In this document: piece by piece, positions 1-8,638 of the stretch | How positions within the stretch are numbered: position 1 is the first letter of the stretch | Layout of the letters: each line of letters starts with the position of its first letter | Origin: Leptospira sp. | Lineage (GTDB): Bacteria > Spirochaetota > Leptospiria > Leptospirales > Leptospiraceae | Direction of reading: 5' to 3' | Assembly: GCA_002786225.1 (NCBI GenBank) | Contig: PEQN01000004.1 | Span: forward strand, 1-64,000 | Length of the DNA: 64,000 nt | Notes under the pieces: model-generated | The model's input: only the letters and a program-made list of their open reading frames with translations | Told to the model about the DNA's origin: nothing | Database searches by the model: none | Made by a program: the position numbers and the translations under genes

Positions 1-1
1 C

Positions 2-634
2 GCAGTTGACAGAGATGGTAAACTTACTGATAAGGACTTTACCTCCGACCAAGACAGAGCAGCTGATATTTCTAAGGACTATTTCAAGGCTAAAGAAAAG
101 ACAGGGCTTCTTGCTGGAGATAATGCTGTTCTGAGATTATCATCTGGTCTTAAAACAATTATCAGTGGTGCTTATCCAAATCGTAAAGAGACAGGATTTA
201 GAACTCTTGCAGAGATAGGAATCTCAACTGGGCAAATTGGATCATCTTGGGAGAAAATCCAAGAAGGGATTCTTCAAATTGATGAAGAGATGCTTACTAA
301 GGCTTTGAATGAAAATCCGGAAGCTGTGAAAGAACTTTTTGCAACAGATATCAACCAAGATGCAATTACAGATGAAGGTGTTGGTTTTAGAATATTAGAA
401 CACATGAAGCCATATACTCAATTCACTGGTGGTATAGTGAATAGTAAGATTAAGCTATTAGAAGATAATATCTCCGATAATAAGAAGAAGATTAAGAACC
501 ATGAGACTCATATGCTTGCGTATGAGTCCAAATTGAAGCAAAGATTTTTGTATATGGAACAAGGAGTAGGTAAGAACAAATCAGTTGGTAATTACCTACA
601 AAACAATTTACGTGGAGCCCAAAGAGGAGAATAA
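2..634 (+). CDS. fliD: Flagellar hook-associated protein 2 (FliD, filament cap), 3' part only
   Basis: Open from the left edge of the window to a TAA, giving about 210 C-terminal residues with no start codon in view. FliD caps the growing flagellar filament and helps flagellin assemble; in spirochaetes this happens in the periplasm. Seen in the sequence: LLAGDNAVLRLSSGL, then FRTLAEIGISTG, then a segment in which ALNENPEAVKELFA precedes a GGI-containing helix and a long charged C-terminal coiled coil, the usual order at the FliD C-terminus. The next gene starts 5 bp downstream, so the two are probably cotranscribed. The family call is confident; everything upstream is outside the window. Confidence 0.88.
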   Translation, partial: AVDRDGKLTDKDFTSDQDRAADISKDYFKAKEKTGLLAGDNAVLRLSSGLKTIISGAYPNRKETGFRTLAEIGISTGQIGSSWEKIQEGILQIDEEMLTKALNENPEAVKELFATDINQDAITDEGVGFRILEHMKPYTQFTGGIVNSKIKLLEDNISDNKKKIKNHETHMLAYESKLKQRFLYMEQGVGKNKSVGNYLQNNLRGAQRGE

Positions 635-639
635 AGAGA

Positions 640-1608
640 ATGGAAATATTTGTTAACAACCATAAGTTGGATGTGAATTTAGAAACCGAGAAAACAATAG
701 GCGACATTGTAAAAGGTGTAAATCATTGGGTAGAAGCAAATCATAAATACGTAGTCTCCTGCTTTGTGGATGGAGTCGACTATGATCTTGAGAAAATGGA
801 AGAAGTTGATTTTGTGAAAATCCAGAGAATTGATTTTATCATTGGGGAAGAGTTGGATGTCCTTGTATCTGGCTTAGAAGAATTAGATCGTTATGTAGAT
901 ACAATTGGTTCAACTTTGATTGGAAGAGATAGCCTGACGGAAAAAGAATCCAATGATCTTTCGGAAGGAATCATCTGGGTTGACTCTATCATTACCTCAG
1001 CCAAGAAATTACTCAAACTAAATCTAGATTCCATTCGACCTATGGGCAAGGGAAAAAACGTCCAAGAGATTCTAGAACATTTGCACAAAACTGTTTCTCA
1101 TCTAGAATCAGTGGAAGCAATTGATGTTTTTCTAGAAGACTTAAGAGACTTGAAGCTCTTTATCTTAGATCTTCGCAATCGAACTGCGATCTTGGATTTG
1201 GACAATGATAAATTATTAGAAATCGTGAAACAATATTCAGAGAATTTGGACTCTATCAAAAATGAATTTGTAAAGATCAATGAAAGTTTCCAATCAGGTA
1301 AAGATCAAATTGCCTCATCAATACTAACAGAGAGTATAGGAAAAATGAATACCTTACTTACTGCTTTGATCTCACTTAGAAATTCTTATCCAAAATTAGA
1401 ATTGGAGAAAATAGTTGTAGGAGAAAGCGATCTCGCATCTTACAACCAAAGCTTGAATGAATGTCTTTCTCAAATCGCAATGGGTTTAGAGAGAAATGAT
1501 TTGGTTGAAGCTGGGGATTTGATCGAATACGAATTGCCAGAACTCCTGGACGGATTGAAACCTTATTTGGATAAAATCATTGAGAAGTTAGAAGCAGTCG
1601 CCATTTAA
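640..1608 (+). CDS. Unknown protein encoded directly behind fliD
   Basis: A 322-residue acidic protein that I do not recognise. It has no signal peptide or membrane segment. It is rich in Leu, Glu, Asp and Ile and looks mostly helical, with long stretches suggestive of coiled coil from about residue 75 to the end; the N-terminal 70 residues look more like a small beta/alpha domain. It starts 5 bp after the fliD stop, and the GAGG ahead of the ATG lies inside the end of fliD, so translation is probably coupled. The position suggests a flagellar or motility-linked role, perhaps a chaperone-like partner, but that is inference from context. Its 3' end overlaps the convergent ribF by 4 bp. Confidence 0.7.
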   Translation: MEIFVNNHKLDVNLETEKTIGDIVKGVNHWVEANHKYVVSCFVDGVDYDLEKMEEVDFVKIQRIDFIIGEELDVLVSGLEELDRYVDTIGSTLIGRDSLTEKESNDLSEGIIWVDSIITSAKKLLKLNLDSIRPMGKGKNVQEILEHLHKTVSHLESVEAIDVFLEDLRDLKLFILDLRNRTAILDLDNDKLLEIVKQYSENLDSIKNEFVKINESFQSGKDQIASSILTESIGKMNTLLTALISLRNSYPKLELEKIVVGESDLASYNQSLNECLSQIAMGLERNDLVEAGDLIEYELPELLDGLKPYLDKIIEKLEAVAI

Positions 1609-2480
1609 CTAGTAAGGATTTTTCTAGTGATCAGTTCATCTTTTTTAAGTTGTTCCATCAGAGCATCTAGGCTAGGGAATTTTGTAACCTCGCGGATCTT
1701 CTCTACGAATTCCAGTTGTATGGTTCTGCCATAGAGGTTCTCATCAAAATCCAGGATATGAGTTTCGATGGTGATGGTATTGTCACCAAATGTGGGTTTG
1801 GTTCCCACATTGGTCATAGAAGGTCTTCCATTTGCTAAGCATGCATACACTGCTATACCTGGGATTACTATGTCTTGTGGTATCTTGAGATTTGCAGTAG
1901 GGTATCCAAGCTTTCTTCCTTCTTTTCTTCCTTCCACCACTTTCCCCTCTATTTTGTAATTGCGCCCCAAACATACTTTTGTATTGGCAAGGTCCCCATT
2001 TTTTAAGAAGTCACGAATTAGGGAAGAGGAGATCTTCCATTCACCAGCAAATACAGGTTCCACTTGGCTTACTTGGTAGTCGTATTCTTTGGAGAGGGAT
2101 TGCAATAATTCAAAGTTGCCTCTACGATTTTTACCAAAGCAATGATTGTATCCTATGATAAGGTGTTTAGCCTGGAATTTTTGGAGAAGTATTTCTTTAA
2201 GAAAATCTTCTGCCTCCATTTCTGAAAGTTCTGTGGTAAAAGGTAGAATTTCTACTTCTTGGATTCCATAAGAGAGGATATTTTGAATTCTTGATTCAAG
2301 AGTCTGCAAATAGGTAAAATCTGATTTCTTACCAAGGACTATAGCTGGGTTAGGATGGTAGCTTAGAGCCAAAGAACTGAGTGATTCCGATTGAGCGATA
2401 GCTTGGGTTTTCTGAAGAAGTGCAATGTGTCCCAAATGAACACCGTCAAAATTCCCTAATGTAATGGCTCTTCCTGTCAA
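1605..2480 (-). CDS. ribF: Bifunctional riboflavin kinase / FAD synthetase
   Basis: A 291-residue cytoplasmic enzyme that phosphorylates riboflavin to FMN and adenylylates FMN to FAD. The N-terminal FAD synthetase domain begins with the nucleotidyltransferase signature GNFDGVHLGH at about residues 9-18; IIGYNHCFGKNRRG and ISSSLIRDFL follow. The C-terminal riboflavin kinase domain has GRKLGYPTANL and an NVGTKPTF segment. Length is normal for the family (about 300). The start is a TTG with AAGGA nine bases upstream; there is no nearby in-frame ATG. It is a single gene, convergent with the fliD follower, and shows nothing odd. Confidence 0.93.
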   Translation of the reverse strand: MTGRAITLGNFDGVHLGHIALLQKTQAIAQSESLSSLALSYHPNPAIVLGKKSDFTYLQTLESRIQNILSYGIQEVEILPFTTELSEMEAEDFLKEILLQKFQAKHLIIGYNHCFGKNRRGNFELLQSLSKEYDYQVSQVEPVFAGEWKISSSLIRDFLKNGDLANTKVCLGRNYKIEGKVVEGRKEGRKLGYPTANLKIPQDIVIPGIAVYACLANGRPSMTNVGTKPTFGDNTITIETHILDFDENLYGRTIQLEFVEKIREVTKFPSLDALMEQLKKDELITRKILTS

Positions 2481-2619
2481 TGTATTCTATCCTTGTACTA
2501 TTTGAAATAATTCCATATCTATCTGAATTCTTGGATATGTCCATTGAAGTGGACTAGTGAGGAATGAAAAATCAAATTTTGTAGACAAGACAGCTTAGAA
2601 TACCGATCCTAAGATTACT

Positions 2620-3171
2620 ATGTTTCGCATGATTTCTATCCTCTTCTTTTTGCTTTTTGGGTACCAATTATTCGCTGAGGGAAGTACTCAGTCTGGGCAC
2701 TTTAAAGACTTTGGACTGGGTTCTGGAACAGGAAATTTTATGACCTACCCTGAGCTAGAAATTTGGGCTAGTTACCAAGGCTGGAAGGTGGAGCCTGATC
2801 AAAATTTTGCAGGCATTAGAAACCAAGTCTGCCAAATGATAGGTGAAGATGGAATAGAGTTTGATTTACAAAAAGAAAACTTAGAAAAAAGAGCAGTTTA
2901 TCTCTATTTGGAACTGGTTCGTTATAGAGATTCTAAATTCAGCCCTCTTCCTTCCCGAATCTTGAAGGTCTATGTAAATGGAAATTGGAAAGAAACTGTG
3001 GAAATAGCAAAAGGGAAAAATTTCCGAAATCCCATTATGATTCGTTTGGATCCTTCTGAATTTACGGATACTAAGATCAAAGTGAGACTAGAACCTTTTG
3101 GTCCTATTCAAAAAGGGGCCTTCTGGGGAATCTGGGATGCTTTTCTTTCGAATACGAAAATGGATTCTTAG
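2620..3171 (+). CDS. Exported protein of unknown function
   Basis: A 183-residue protein with a clear N-terminal signal peptide (hydrophobic residues 4-18, likely cleavage after LFAEG). The mature part is mixed beta-rich sequence with one Cys, a YLYLELVRYRD strand and a C-terminal segment rich in Gly, Phe and Trp (GAFWGIWDAF). I do not recognise the family; it is probably periplasmic or envelope-associated. A second in-frame ATG lies three codons in, and neither has a strong ribosome-binding site. It overlaps the convergent STAS gene by 4 bp at the 3' end. Confidence 0.65.
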   Translation: MFRMISILFFLLFGYQLFAEGSTQSGHFKDFGLGSGTGNFMTYPELEIWASYQGWKVEPDQNFAGIRNQVCQMIGEDGIEFDLQKENLEKRAVYLYLELVRYRDSKFSPLPSRILKVYVNGNWKETVEIAKGKNFRNPIMIRLDPSEFTDTKIKVRLEPFGPIQKGAFWGIWDAFLSNTKMDS

Positions 3172-3545
3172 GAAAACTGGCTCTTGAATTCGTCTTCACT
3201 GATCGTATGGAAATAAGATGTTAAGCCAGCAACTTTGAAGACTTTTTCTATGGCAGGTTTCATGTTCGCAATAGAAAATTTACCCTTAAGGTCTTGAACA
3301 TAATTCAATTGTTTAATTAACATTCCAATTCCTGAAGAATCGATATAATTTAACTTCTCTAAGTTAATCACAACATGAGCTTGGGATGCATCCTTTCCTA
3401 AATTGTTCTCAATAAAGTTCTTGAAATCCAAGGAAGTATAGATGTCTAATGAACCAGTAAGGCTGATAACGATGTGATTAGCTGCTTTCTTAAGATCAAT
3501 TTCCATTTCTGCTATAGGCTCGCTATGAGTCATATTGTGGTTCAT
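3168..3545 (-). CDS. STAS-domain anti-sigma factor antagonist
   Basis: A 125-residue single STAS domain (SpoIIAA/RsbV type). Such proteins bind an anti-sigma kinase when unphosphorylated and release its partner; phosphorylation of a Ser on the conserved loop switches them off. The loop is present as NYIDSSGIGML with the candidate Ser at 70/71, and the preceding VVINLEKL strand fits the fold. Family length is normal (100-125). The window also encodes an RsbW-like ATPase fusion (13355-14239) and a SpoIIE-type phosphatase (51267-53747), so partner-switching parts are present, but nothing shows that these particular proteins pair. Confidence 0.88.
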   Translation of the reverse strand: MNHNMTHSEPIAEMEIDLKKAANHIVISLTGSLDIYTSLDFKNFIENNLGKDASQAHVVINLEKLNYIDSSGIGMLIKQLNYVQDLKGKFSIANMKPAIEKVFKVAGLTSYFHTISEDEFKSQFS

Positions 3546-3663
3546 AAACTTGTTTTACTACTAAAATTTCTCTATTTGCACTAAAATTTGAGAAATAGGA
3601 TCCAAGTCTTTTAATTTTGATTTGCTACTTGTCGAAAATATAAATGAGTCCAAGGAGAATTAT

Positions 3664-4359
3664 ATGCATTTTAGAATATTCCTCATATCCCTCGTTTTAG
3701 GTACAACGGGAGTATTCTCTCAGGAACTGGTAGACATAGATCCAACTTATGGTGGTTTGAAGCCGCTTCCTGAATTGAGCCAAGGCCAAGTTAAGGCTAT
3801 GGAAGGTCTCAAGTTAGATGTGAAAGGATTGCATGAAGAGATTCAAAAACGACTCAATTTCCTCGCCCAAGAAAAAAAGTTCAATGATGGAAAATACATC
3901 CAGTCATCCATTGCCAGAGAGCAGTTCCAATACCCAACCAAGAAAAGATCTATAGTAAACCACCAATTCACCTTGAATGTAACAGGGGGAGACAGATCCC
4001 AATCCTTAAAGGATATTGAAATCTGGACTCGTAAATCAAGCACTACCAAACATGTTGAATATATAGATACTAAGATCATGAGAGTCAATAAACCTGTAGC
4101 AGATGATGATTGGAAGAGCATGAAGATCTCTATCAAGAAGATTACTTCCTCAGGTACTACCAGCGAAGAATTTGCCATCACAGAAATTTATGAACCTGAC
4201 CAAAGAGTTTTAATTGCTACCATGTATCGAAATAAACTGAGAGAGATCATCTCCTCCATAGATAGATACATCAATGCAAAGGGGAGAGGTCTAACAGATG
4301 ATATTCGATTCATTAATAATGAAATGAATACATCAGGACAATACCAAGAACTCGAATGA
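3664..4359 (+). CDS. Exported protein of unknown function
   Basis: A 231-residue protein starting at the ATG preceded by AAGGAG about seven bases upstream; the frame is open a further 14 codons to a TTG, but the ATG gives a proper signal peptide (MHFRIFLISLVLG, cleavage near VFSQ). The mature protein is basic and helical at the start, then mixed. No domain is recognised. The stop overlaps the start of the J-domain gene by 4 bp (ATGA), so they form a translationally coupled pair. It may be an envelope protein of the leptospiral hypothetical type. Confidence 0.7.
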   Translation: MHFRIFLISLVLGTTGVFSQELVDIDPTYGGLKPLPELSQGQVKAMEGLKLDVKGLHEEIQKRLNFLAQEKKFNDGKYIQSSIAREQFQYPTKKRSIVNHQFTLNVTGGDRSQSLKDIEIWTRKSSTTKHVEYIDTKIMRVNKPVADDDWKSMKISIKKITSSGTTSEEFAITEIYEPDQRVLIATMYRNKLREIISSIDRYINAKGRGLTDDIRFINNEMNTSGQYQELE

Positions 4360-5063
4360 AACCAAGAGGTGAGTTCCCAGACTACTACACCTGTCTGGGG
4401 ATTCGATTTGGTGCAAGTCTTGATGAGATCAAGAAGAATTTTCGAGCTCTCGCAAAAGAGCTGCATCCTGATAATCCACAAACTGGATCCAAAACAGCAT
4501 TCCAAAAAATTCTAAAAGCCTACCAGATTCTAAGTTCAGAAAGGGACAGAAAGATCTATGATTATGCTTATTCGAGCTTTATCAATAGCCAAATTGAATC
4601 CACTCGCCAATCTTTACTTCATAAAGAATGGGTGAATGAGGTACAAAATCAAAACACCTATTCTATTCCGCATTCTCGCATAGTTTTCGCCCACTCTGTA
4701 ACAGAATATGCTAAAATAGGATTGATGCGCAAAGGCTATAGAATGAAGGATAGAAGAAAATGGACTGGAATCAATTATGATGTAGAAATTCGTATCGAGC
4801 CTGATGAGGTATCAAAGATACTAAGAGCCAACATTCCACTAACAGTTCGTAAACTCTGTCCCATCTGTTTGGGCTCTGATATTCATTGCAGTTCTTGTGG
4901 AGGCAATGGATCCTATAAATCTTCTAAGAATCTAATTATTGATTTGTTGCCCAATCGTTGGAAGAATGGCCAGATCTTAGAGTTGGAATTGAGTCGTTAT
5001 CGTCCGGATAAGCTAACTCATTTCAAAAAGAAGAAACTCAAGATAAAACTATCAATCCTCTGA
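4356..5063 (+). CDS. J-domain (DnaJ-like) co-chaperone
   Basis: A 235-residue protein with an N-terminal J domain at about residues 8-72. The HPD tripeptide that stimulates Hsp70 ATPase is at 37-39, and DYYTCLGI, ALAKELHPDN and AYQILSSERDRKIYDY match the family. It is shorter than DnaJ: there is no Gly/Phe region, and only a reduced Cys cluster near residues 168-184 (CPIC ... CSSCGGNG) instead of four CxxCxGxG repeats. That makes it a type II/III-like specialised co-chaperone, with the client unknown. It is coupled to the exported protein upstream and ends 12 bp inside the convergent DUF2237 gene. Confidence 0.85.
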   Translation: MKPRGEFPDYYTCLGIRFGASLDEIKKNFRALAKELHPDNPQTGSKTAFQKILKAYQILSSERDRKIYDYAYSSFINSQIESTRQSLLHKEWVNEVQNQNTYSIPHSRIVFAHSVTEYAKIGLMRKGYRMKDRRKWTGINYDVEIRIEPDEVSKILRANIPLTVRKLCPICLGSDIHCSSCGGNGSYKSSKNLIIDLLPNRWKNGQILELELSRYRPDKLTHFKKKKLKIKLSIL

Positions 5064-5426
5064 TTCAGAAGAAAATCTTTCTAATAATTCCAATGGTACT
5101 ATTTCTAAAGCTCGTTTGTGGGTTGCTCTTAGATTTACTAAGGGTGGAACTCCAGCACGGTATGCTTCTAACCAGCGTGATGCGCAAAGGCACCAAGTAT
5201 CCCCAGGCTTGAGTCCTTCAAATCCCCATTGCGGTCTAGGTGTAACAAGGTCATTGCCAGCAGAAACCGAAAAATTCAGAAAGTCAACTGTCATTAGCGT
5301 GCAAACTGTATGGGAACCTAGGTCTTCATCAGATGTATCACAACATCCATTTCTAAAAAATCCTGTAACAGGATCAAAAGAGCAGGGTTCTAAGGGTTCA
5401 CCGAAAACATTTAAGGATTCATCCAT
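5052..5426 (-). CDS. DUF2237 family protein
   Basis: A 124-residue cytoplasmic protein closely fitting the DUF2237 family: NVFGEPLEPCSFDPVTGF, GCCDTSDEDLGSHTVC, LMTVDFL, GNDLVTPRPQWGF, GLKPGDTWCLCASRW and ATHKRALEIVPLE in that order. The family is small, widespread and rich in conserved Cys, with no established biochemical function that I know of. Six Cys are present. It is full length and convergent with the J-domain gene (12-bp overlap of 3' ends). I recognise the family with confidence, but the role is unknown. Confidence 0.88.
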   Translation of the reverse strand: MDESLNVFGEPLEPCSFDPVTGFFRNGCCDTSDEDLGSHTVCTLMTVDFLNFSVSAGNDLVTPRPQWGFEGLKPGDTWCLCASRWLEAYRAGVPPLVNLRATHKRALEIVPLELLERFSSESED

Positions 5427-5441
5427 AACTAAGTATTCCTT

Positions 5442-6059
5442 TTATAATTCAGATAGATATTTTTTAGTAAGTGCTTCTTGCTTAGCGATATCATTCTCTA
5501 AGTTGGAATTTGGACTAACAACTGTTTCGCTTTCTGAAACTAATTCAGATGGATTTACTTTATTTAGGGGGGATGCTTTCTTTCTTTGAACCAAATAGCT
5601 TCCAATTCCTATAAGTCCAAGTATGCCAATGAAGGCAAGAGAGAGGTTGATCCAAGTGGAGTCTGGTTTTGCTTGGATATTCGGGCCAAACCCTTGCACT
5701 AGGTTTTGGATCATTCTTTCATTTCCTTGCTCTCGAAATTGTTGAATCACTGCATCATTGAGAATAGTATCTCCAAAACCATTTTCAAATTTAAAAACAA
5801 TTTCATCAGCACTAAGGCCAAGCTTGATTTGGTTCTCTATGAAAGTCTTGAGATAGCTAGAAACGATACACATATTATAGGAGCAACTTTGGATGGCAAG
5901 AGATGGAAGGCAGATACACCGCAAGCGAGAAGTAGCATCTAGGAACTCTTGAATTTGATTGGGATCGGTAAGGCTTGTTGTAGTTGTTGTCGTCTGGGCA
6001 CTAAGAGAAAATGTAAAAAGCAAGTAAGGAAAGAGCATTATGGATAAAATTTTTTTCAT
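5442..6059 (-). CDS. CcmH/NrfF-like cytochrome c maturation protein (tentative)
   Basis: A 205-residue protein starting at the ATG that gives a signal peptide (MKKILSIMLFPYLLFTFS, cleavage after SAQ); the frame is open upstream but that part is unlike coding sequence. The mature part begins with a Thr run, then LRCICLPS, resembling the LRCxxC haem-ligation motif of CcmH but with C-x-C spacing and two further Cys nearby (SCSYNMC). ADEIVFKFENGFGDTIL fits the CcmH helical bundle. A transmembrane helix follows at about residues 138-160 (LSLAFIGILGLIGIGSYLV), with a charged cytoplasmic tail. The call rests on short motifs, and no other Ccm gene is visible nearby. Confidence 0.6.
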   Translation of the reverse strand: MKKILSIMLFPYLLFTFSLSAQTTTTTTSLTDPNQIQEFLDATSRLRCICLPSLAIQSCSYNMCIVSSYLKTFIENQIKLGLSADEIVFKFENGFGDTILNDAVIQQFREQGNERMIQNLVQGFGPNIQAKPDSTWINLSLAFIGILGLIGIGSYLVQRKKASPLNKVNPSELVSESETVVSPNSNLENDIAKQEALTKKYLSEL

Positions 6060-6202
6060 GAATTCAAAAAGCCTAGGTCTATATTCTACAAGATCCCAAG
6101 ATTCTCTTATCTTGCCAAGAAAAACCTCTTGTATTCCCTGATTTAAAGAAAAATTTAGAGCTTGGCGATAGCAGAGAAGCAATTTTACTATCTTTACGCT
6201 CT

Positions 6203-8605
6203 ATGGCTAAGAATAAGAAAATGATTTTCAGATACAATTTAAAATTTTTTATTTTATTCTTATTTATTGTATCTTGCAATTATTACCCAAGTTCATCCCA
6301 AGTAAAAAAAGGTAGTCTAACTCTTCCAAAAGATTGGAAGGGTGAAGCCATTTATCTACAAGGAGATTGGCAAGCCTTAGCAGGAATTAGACCCTACGAA
6401 GATTTTCTGGATTATCCTGATGAAATATTTACTATTCCCATTCCATCTTCAGGCAAAAAATTTGCAGGAGATGAAAATCGAAAAACGGTTACCTTGCTTC
6501 TTCATGTAGAACTTCCTTATTCTTCGTATGATATCGAAACATTGAGTATCATGACTAGAAAAGTATGGACGGCACATAATGTTTTTATCAACGGAAATAA
6601 GATTCTTGAGAATGGCATTGTAAGCGAAATCGATATAGAACATTTTCCTAGAGTTAAACCAAAATTAGGAGTTTTCCCTTATGTTAGAGTAATGGATGTT
6701 GTAATCCAAATATCCAACTTTTCATTTGTGGAGCAAGGTATGATAGAAGCTCCCATCTTAGGAAAATCCGATGAAGTATACTCTTTGTTATATGGTAAAA
6801 AGTTCTATGATTTGATCGTAATGCTAGTGCTTATTCTCTTTATGCTTGTGAATCTTGGAACTTACATTTCAAATTCAAAAGATAAGGGATCTGCCTTATA
6901 TGCCCTTCTTTTGTTAAACACAATATTATTGATTCCATTTAGCTCTTCTGGAGATAGACTTATTTTGGATATATTTCCAGGAATGAGTTATTATGTTGTT
7001 GTTAGAATTGAAGTTATTTTTGTTTCCCTGATGGTTCCAATTTACCTCACTTTCTTAAGATATTTATTTCCTAAGGAAATAAATCATAAATTTTATTGGT
7101 TTTATGTTAGCTTAAGAACTGCTTCTATAATTTTTACCTTACCTTTTTTAAGTCTCATGTTTCAGACCATATTAACGTTTGTTGTGATCGATATTCTAGT
7201 TACATTTTATACTTATTGGGTGATGTCGCTTGCGGTTTACAGGAAGAGACCTCAGGCTAAGGTAATTTTAATTGGATTTACTTTTGTGACTCTTAGTATT
7301 GTGAATGATTCAATGGTTGAGTTGGGCTTTCTAAACTCTTACCATCTAACTTTATATGGTATCGTTATTATGTTCTTCTTTCATTCTACTGCTATGGTTT
7401 TACGTCTTAGAACTATCTATAAGGAAAATAATTCATATTCTATCGAGCTTTCCAAATCTAAGGAAGAACTAGAGCTTAGAGTAGAAGAAAGAACTCGAGC
7501 ATATCGTGATGCTATGGAGCAGGTTAAAGACACCAACAAATTGAAAGATAGATTCCTATCTATAGTATCCCATGATATACGATCTCCACTATCGGGAGTG
7601 AGTGGTGCTATGGATTTATTGCTGAGTGATTCAGAAATAGAAGAGATAGATAGGTTGGACATTCTGAAAAAATCCAAACGAGCCATAGATGGTCTCATAT
7701 TAATGACCTCAGAGATCTTGAATTATGCAAAGAATGCAGCCATTCGTATATTGCCTAATTATGAAATAGTAAATCTATCAGAATTGATTTCAGAAAATAC
7801 TATGAAGATTGCAGGTTTGGTTCTTGAAAAAAGATTAGTTGTAGATACCAACTTTCATTCTAATATTCTAATTAAAACAGATCCTAATTTACTTGGTATC
7901 GTTTTAACAAATATTTTCTCCAATTCTATCAAGTTCACACAAAATGGTGGAAGGATCTCGATTCAAGTTGAAGAAAATAAGGATTATACGAGAATTATCT
8001 TCGAGGACAATGGCCAAGGGATAGATAGCCAAAGATTGAATAGTATCTTTGATTATGAATTAAATTATTCGACCCAAGGAACCAAAGGGGAGTCTGGAAC
8101 GGGCTTTGGTTTACCCTTCTCAAAAGAAATCTTAGATTCTCTAAACTATCCCATTCAAATTCACTCTAAACTAGGCAAGGGAACAACAATAGAAATCAAA
8201 ATTCCTCTTACCCAACATACAATTTTAATTGTAGATGATAATGTAAACTTTAGAGAAAAGATGAAGGTTATTCTTAATTCATTCGATTTACCACTCTTGA
8301 TTATAGAGAAGGAAGATGTCAAATCAGCCTTAAAGCAAATTGAAAATCTGAAGATGGATTTTATTTTCTCCGACTATGCCATGCCTGGAATGACTGGCTT
8401 GGATTTTGCTTATGAATTAAAAGAAAAATATCCCGAACAAAAAATTCCACTGGTAATTGTTACATCTTGGTCGGAAAGAGAAGCACATGTATACAGGGAA
8501 ATAGAAACTAAGGGAAAGGAATTGGGAGTCTTACGTATTCTTCCCAAAGATTTGGAACAAAGTAAACTCCAAAATGCAATCTTGGAGTTTATTAGAAAGT
8601 TATAA
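6203..8605 (+). CDS. Hybrid sensor histidine kinase with 7TM-DISM sensor and C-terminal receiver
   Basis: An 800-residue membrane kinase. Order: an N-terminal hydrophobic segment ending in a possible lipobox (IVSC); an extracytoplasmic beta-rich domain to about 200 (7TMR-DISMED2-like); seven predicted membrane helices at about 205-400; a coiled-coil linker (EELELRVEERTRAYRD); a HisKA box FLSIVSHDIRSPLSG with His457; a HATPase domain with NIFSNSIKFT, DNGQGI and GTGFGLPFSKEI; and a receiver domain with VDDN and phosphoacceptor Asp724 in FSDYAMPGMTG. All catalytic residues are present. It probably senses a periplasmic ligand and signals by phosphorelay; no dedicated output gene lies alongside. 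Confidence 0.9.
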   Translation: MAKNKKMIFRYNLKFFILFLFIVSCNYYPSSSQVKKGSLTLPKDWKGEAIYLQGDWQALAGIRPYEDFLDYPDEIFTIPIPSSGKKFAGDENRKTVTLLLHVELPYSSYDIETLSIMTRKVWTAHNVFINGNKILENGIVSEIDIEHFPRVKPKLGVFPYVRVMDVVIQISNFSFVEQGMIEAPILGKSDEVYSLLYGKKFYDLIVMLVLILFMLVNLGTYISNSKDKGSALYALLLLNTILLIPFSSSGDRLILDIFPGMSYYVVVRIEVIFVSLMVPIYLTFLRYLFPKEINHKFYWFYVSLRTASIIFTLPFLSLMFQTILTFVVIDILVTFYTYWVMSLAVYRKRPQAKVILIGFTFVTLSIVNDSMVELGFLNSYHLTLYGIVIMFFFHSTAMVLRLRTIYKENNSYSIELSKSKEELELRVEERTRAYRDAMEQVKDTNKLKDRFLSIVSHDIRSPLSGVSGAMDLLLSDSEIEEIDRLDILKKSKRAIDGLILMTSEILNYAKNAAIRILPNYEIVNLSELISENTMKIAGLVLEKRLVVDTNFHSNILIKTDPNLLGIVLTNIFSNSIKFTQNGGRISIQVEENKDYTRIIFEDNGQGIDSQRLNSIFDYELNYSTQGTKGESGTGFGLPFSKEILDSLNYPIQIHSKLGKGTTIEIKIPLTQHTILIVDDNVNFREKMKVILNSFDLPLLIIEKEDVKSALKQIENLKMDFIFSDYAMPGMTGLDFAYELKEKYPEQKIPLVIVTSWSEREAHVYREIETKGKELGVLRILPKDLEQSKLQNAILEFIRKL

Positions 8606-8606
8606 A

Positions 8607-8638
8607 ATTCTATAGTCTAGTAATTCTATAGTTTAGTA
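8607..8638. repeat. Tandem 16-bp direct repeat at a convergent gene junction
   Basis: Two adjacent copies of ATTCTATAGTCTAGTA differing at one base (C/T at position 11), directly after the histidine kinase stop. The second copy contains the end of plsC. It looks like a local slippage duplication; no function is apparent. Confidence 0.7.

Noticed and set aside
3622..3663. A longer start (TTG) for the exported protein at 3664
   Set aside because: It puts 14 polar residues before the signal peptide, while the ATG has AAGGAG at the right distance.
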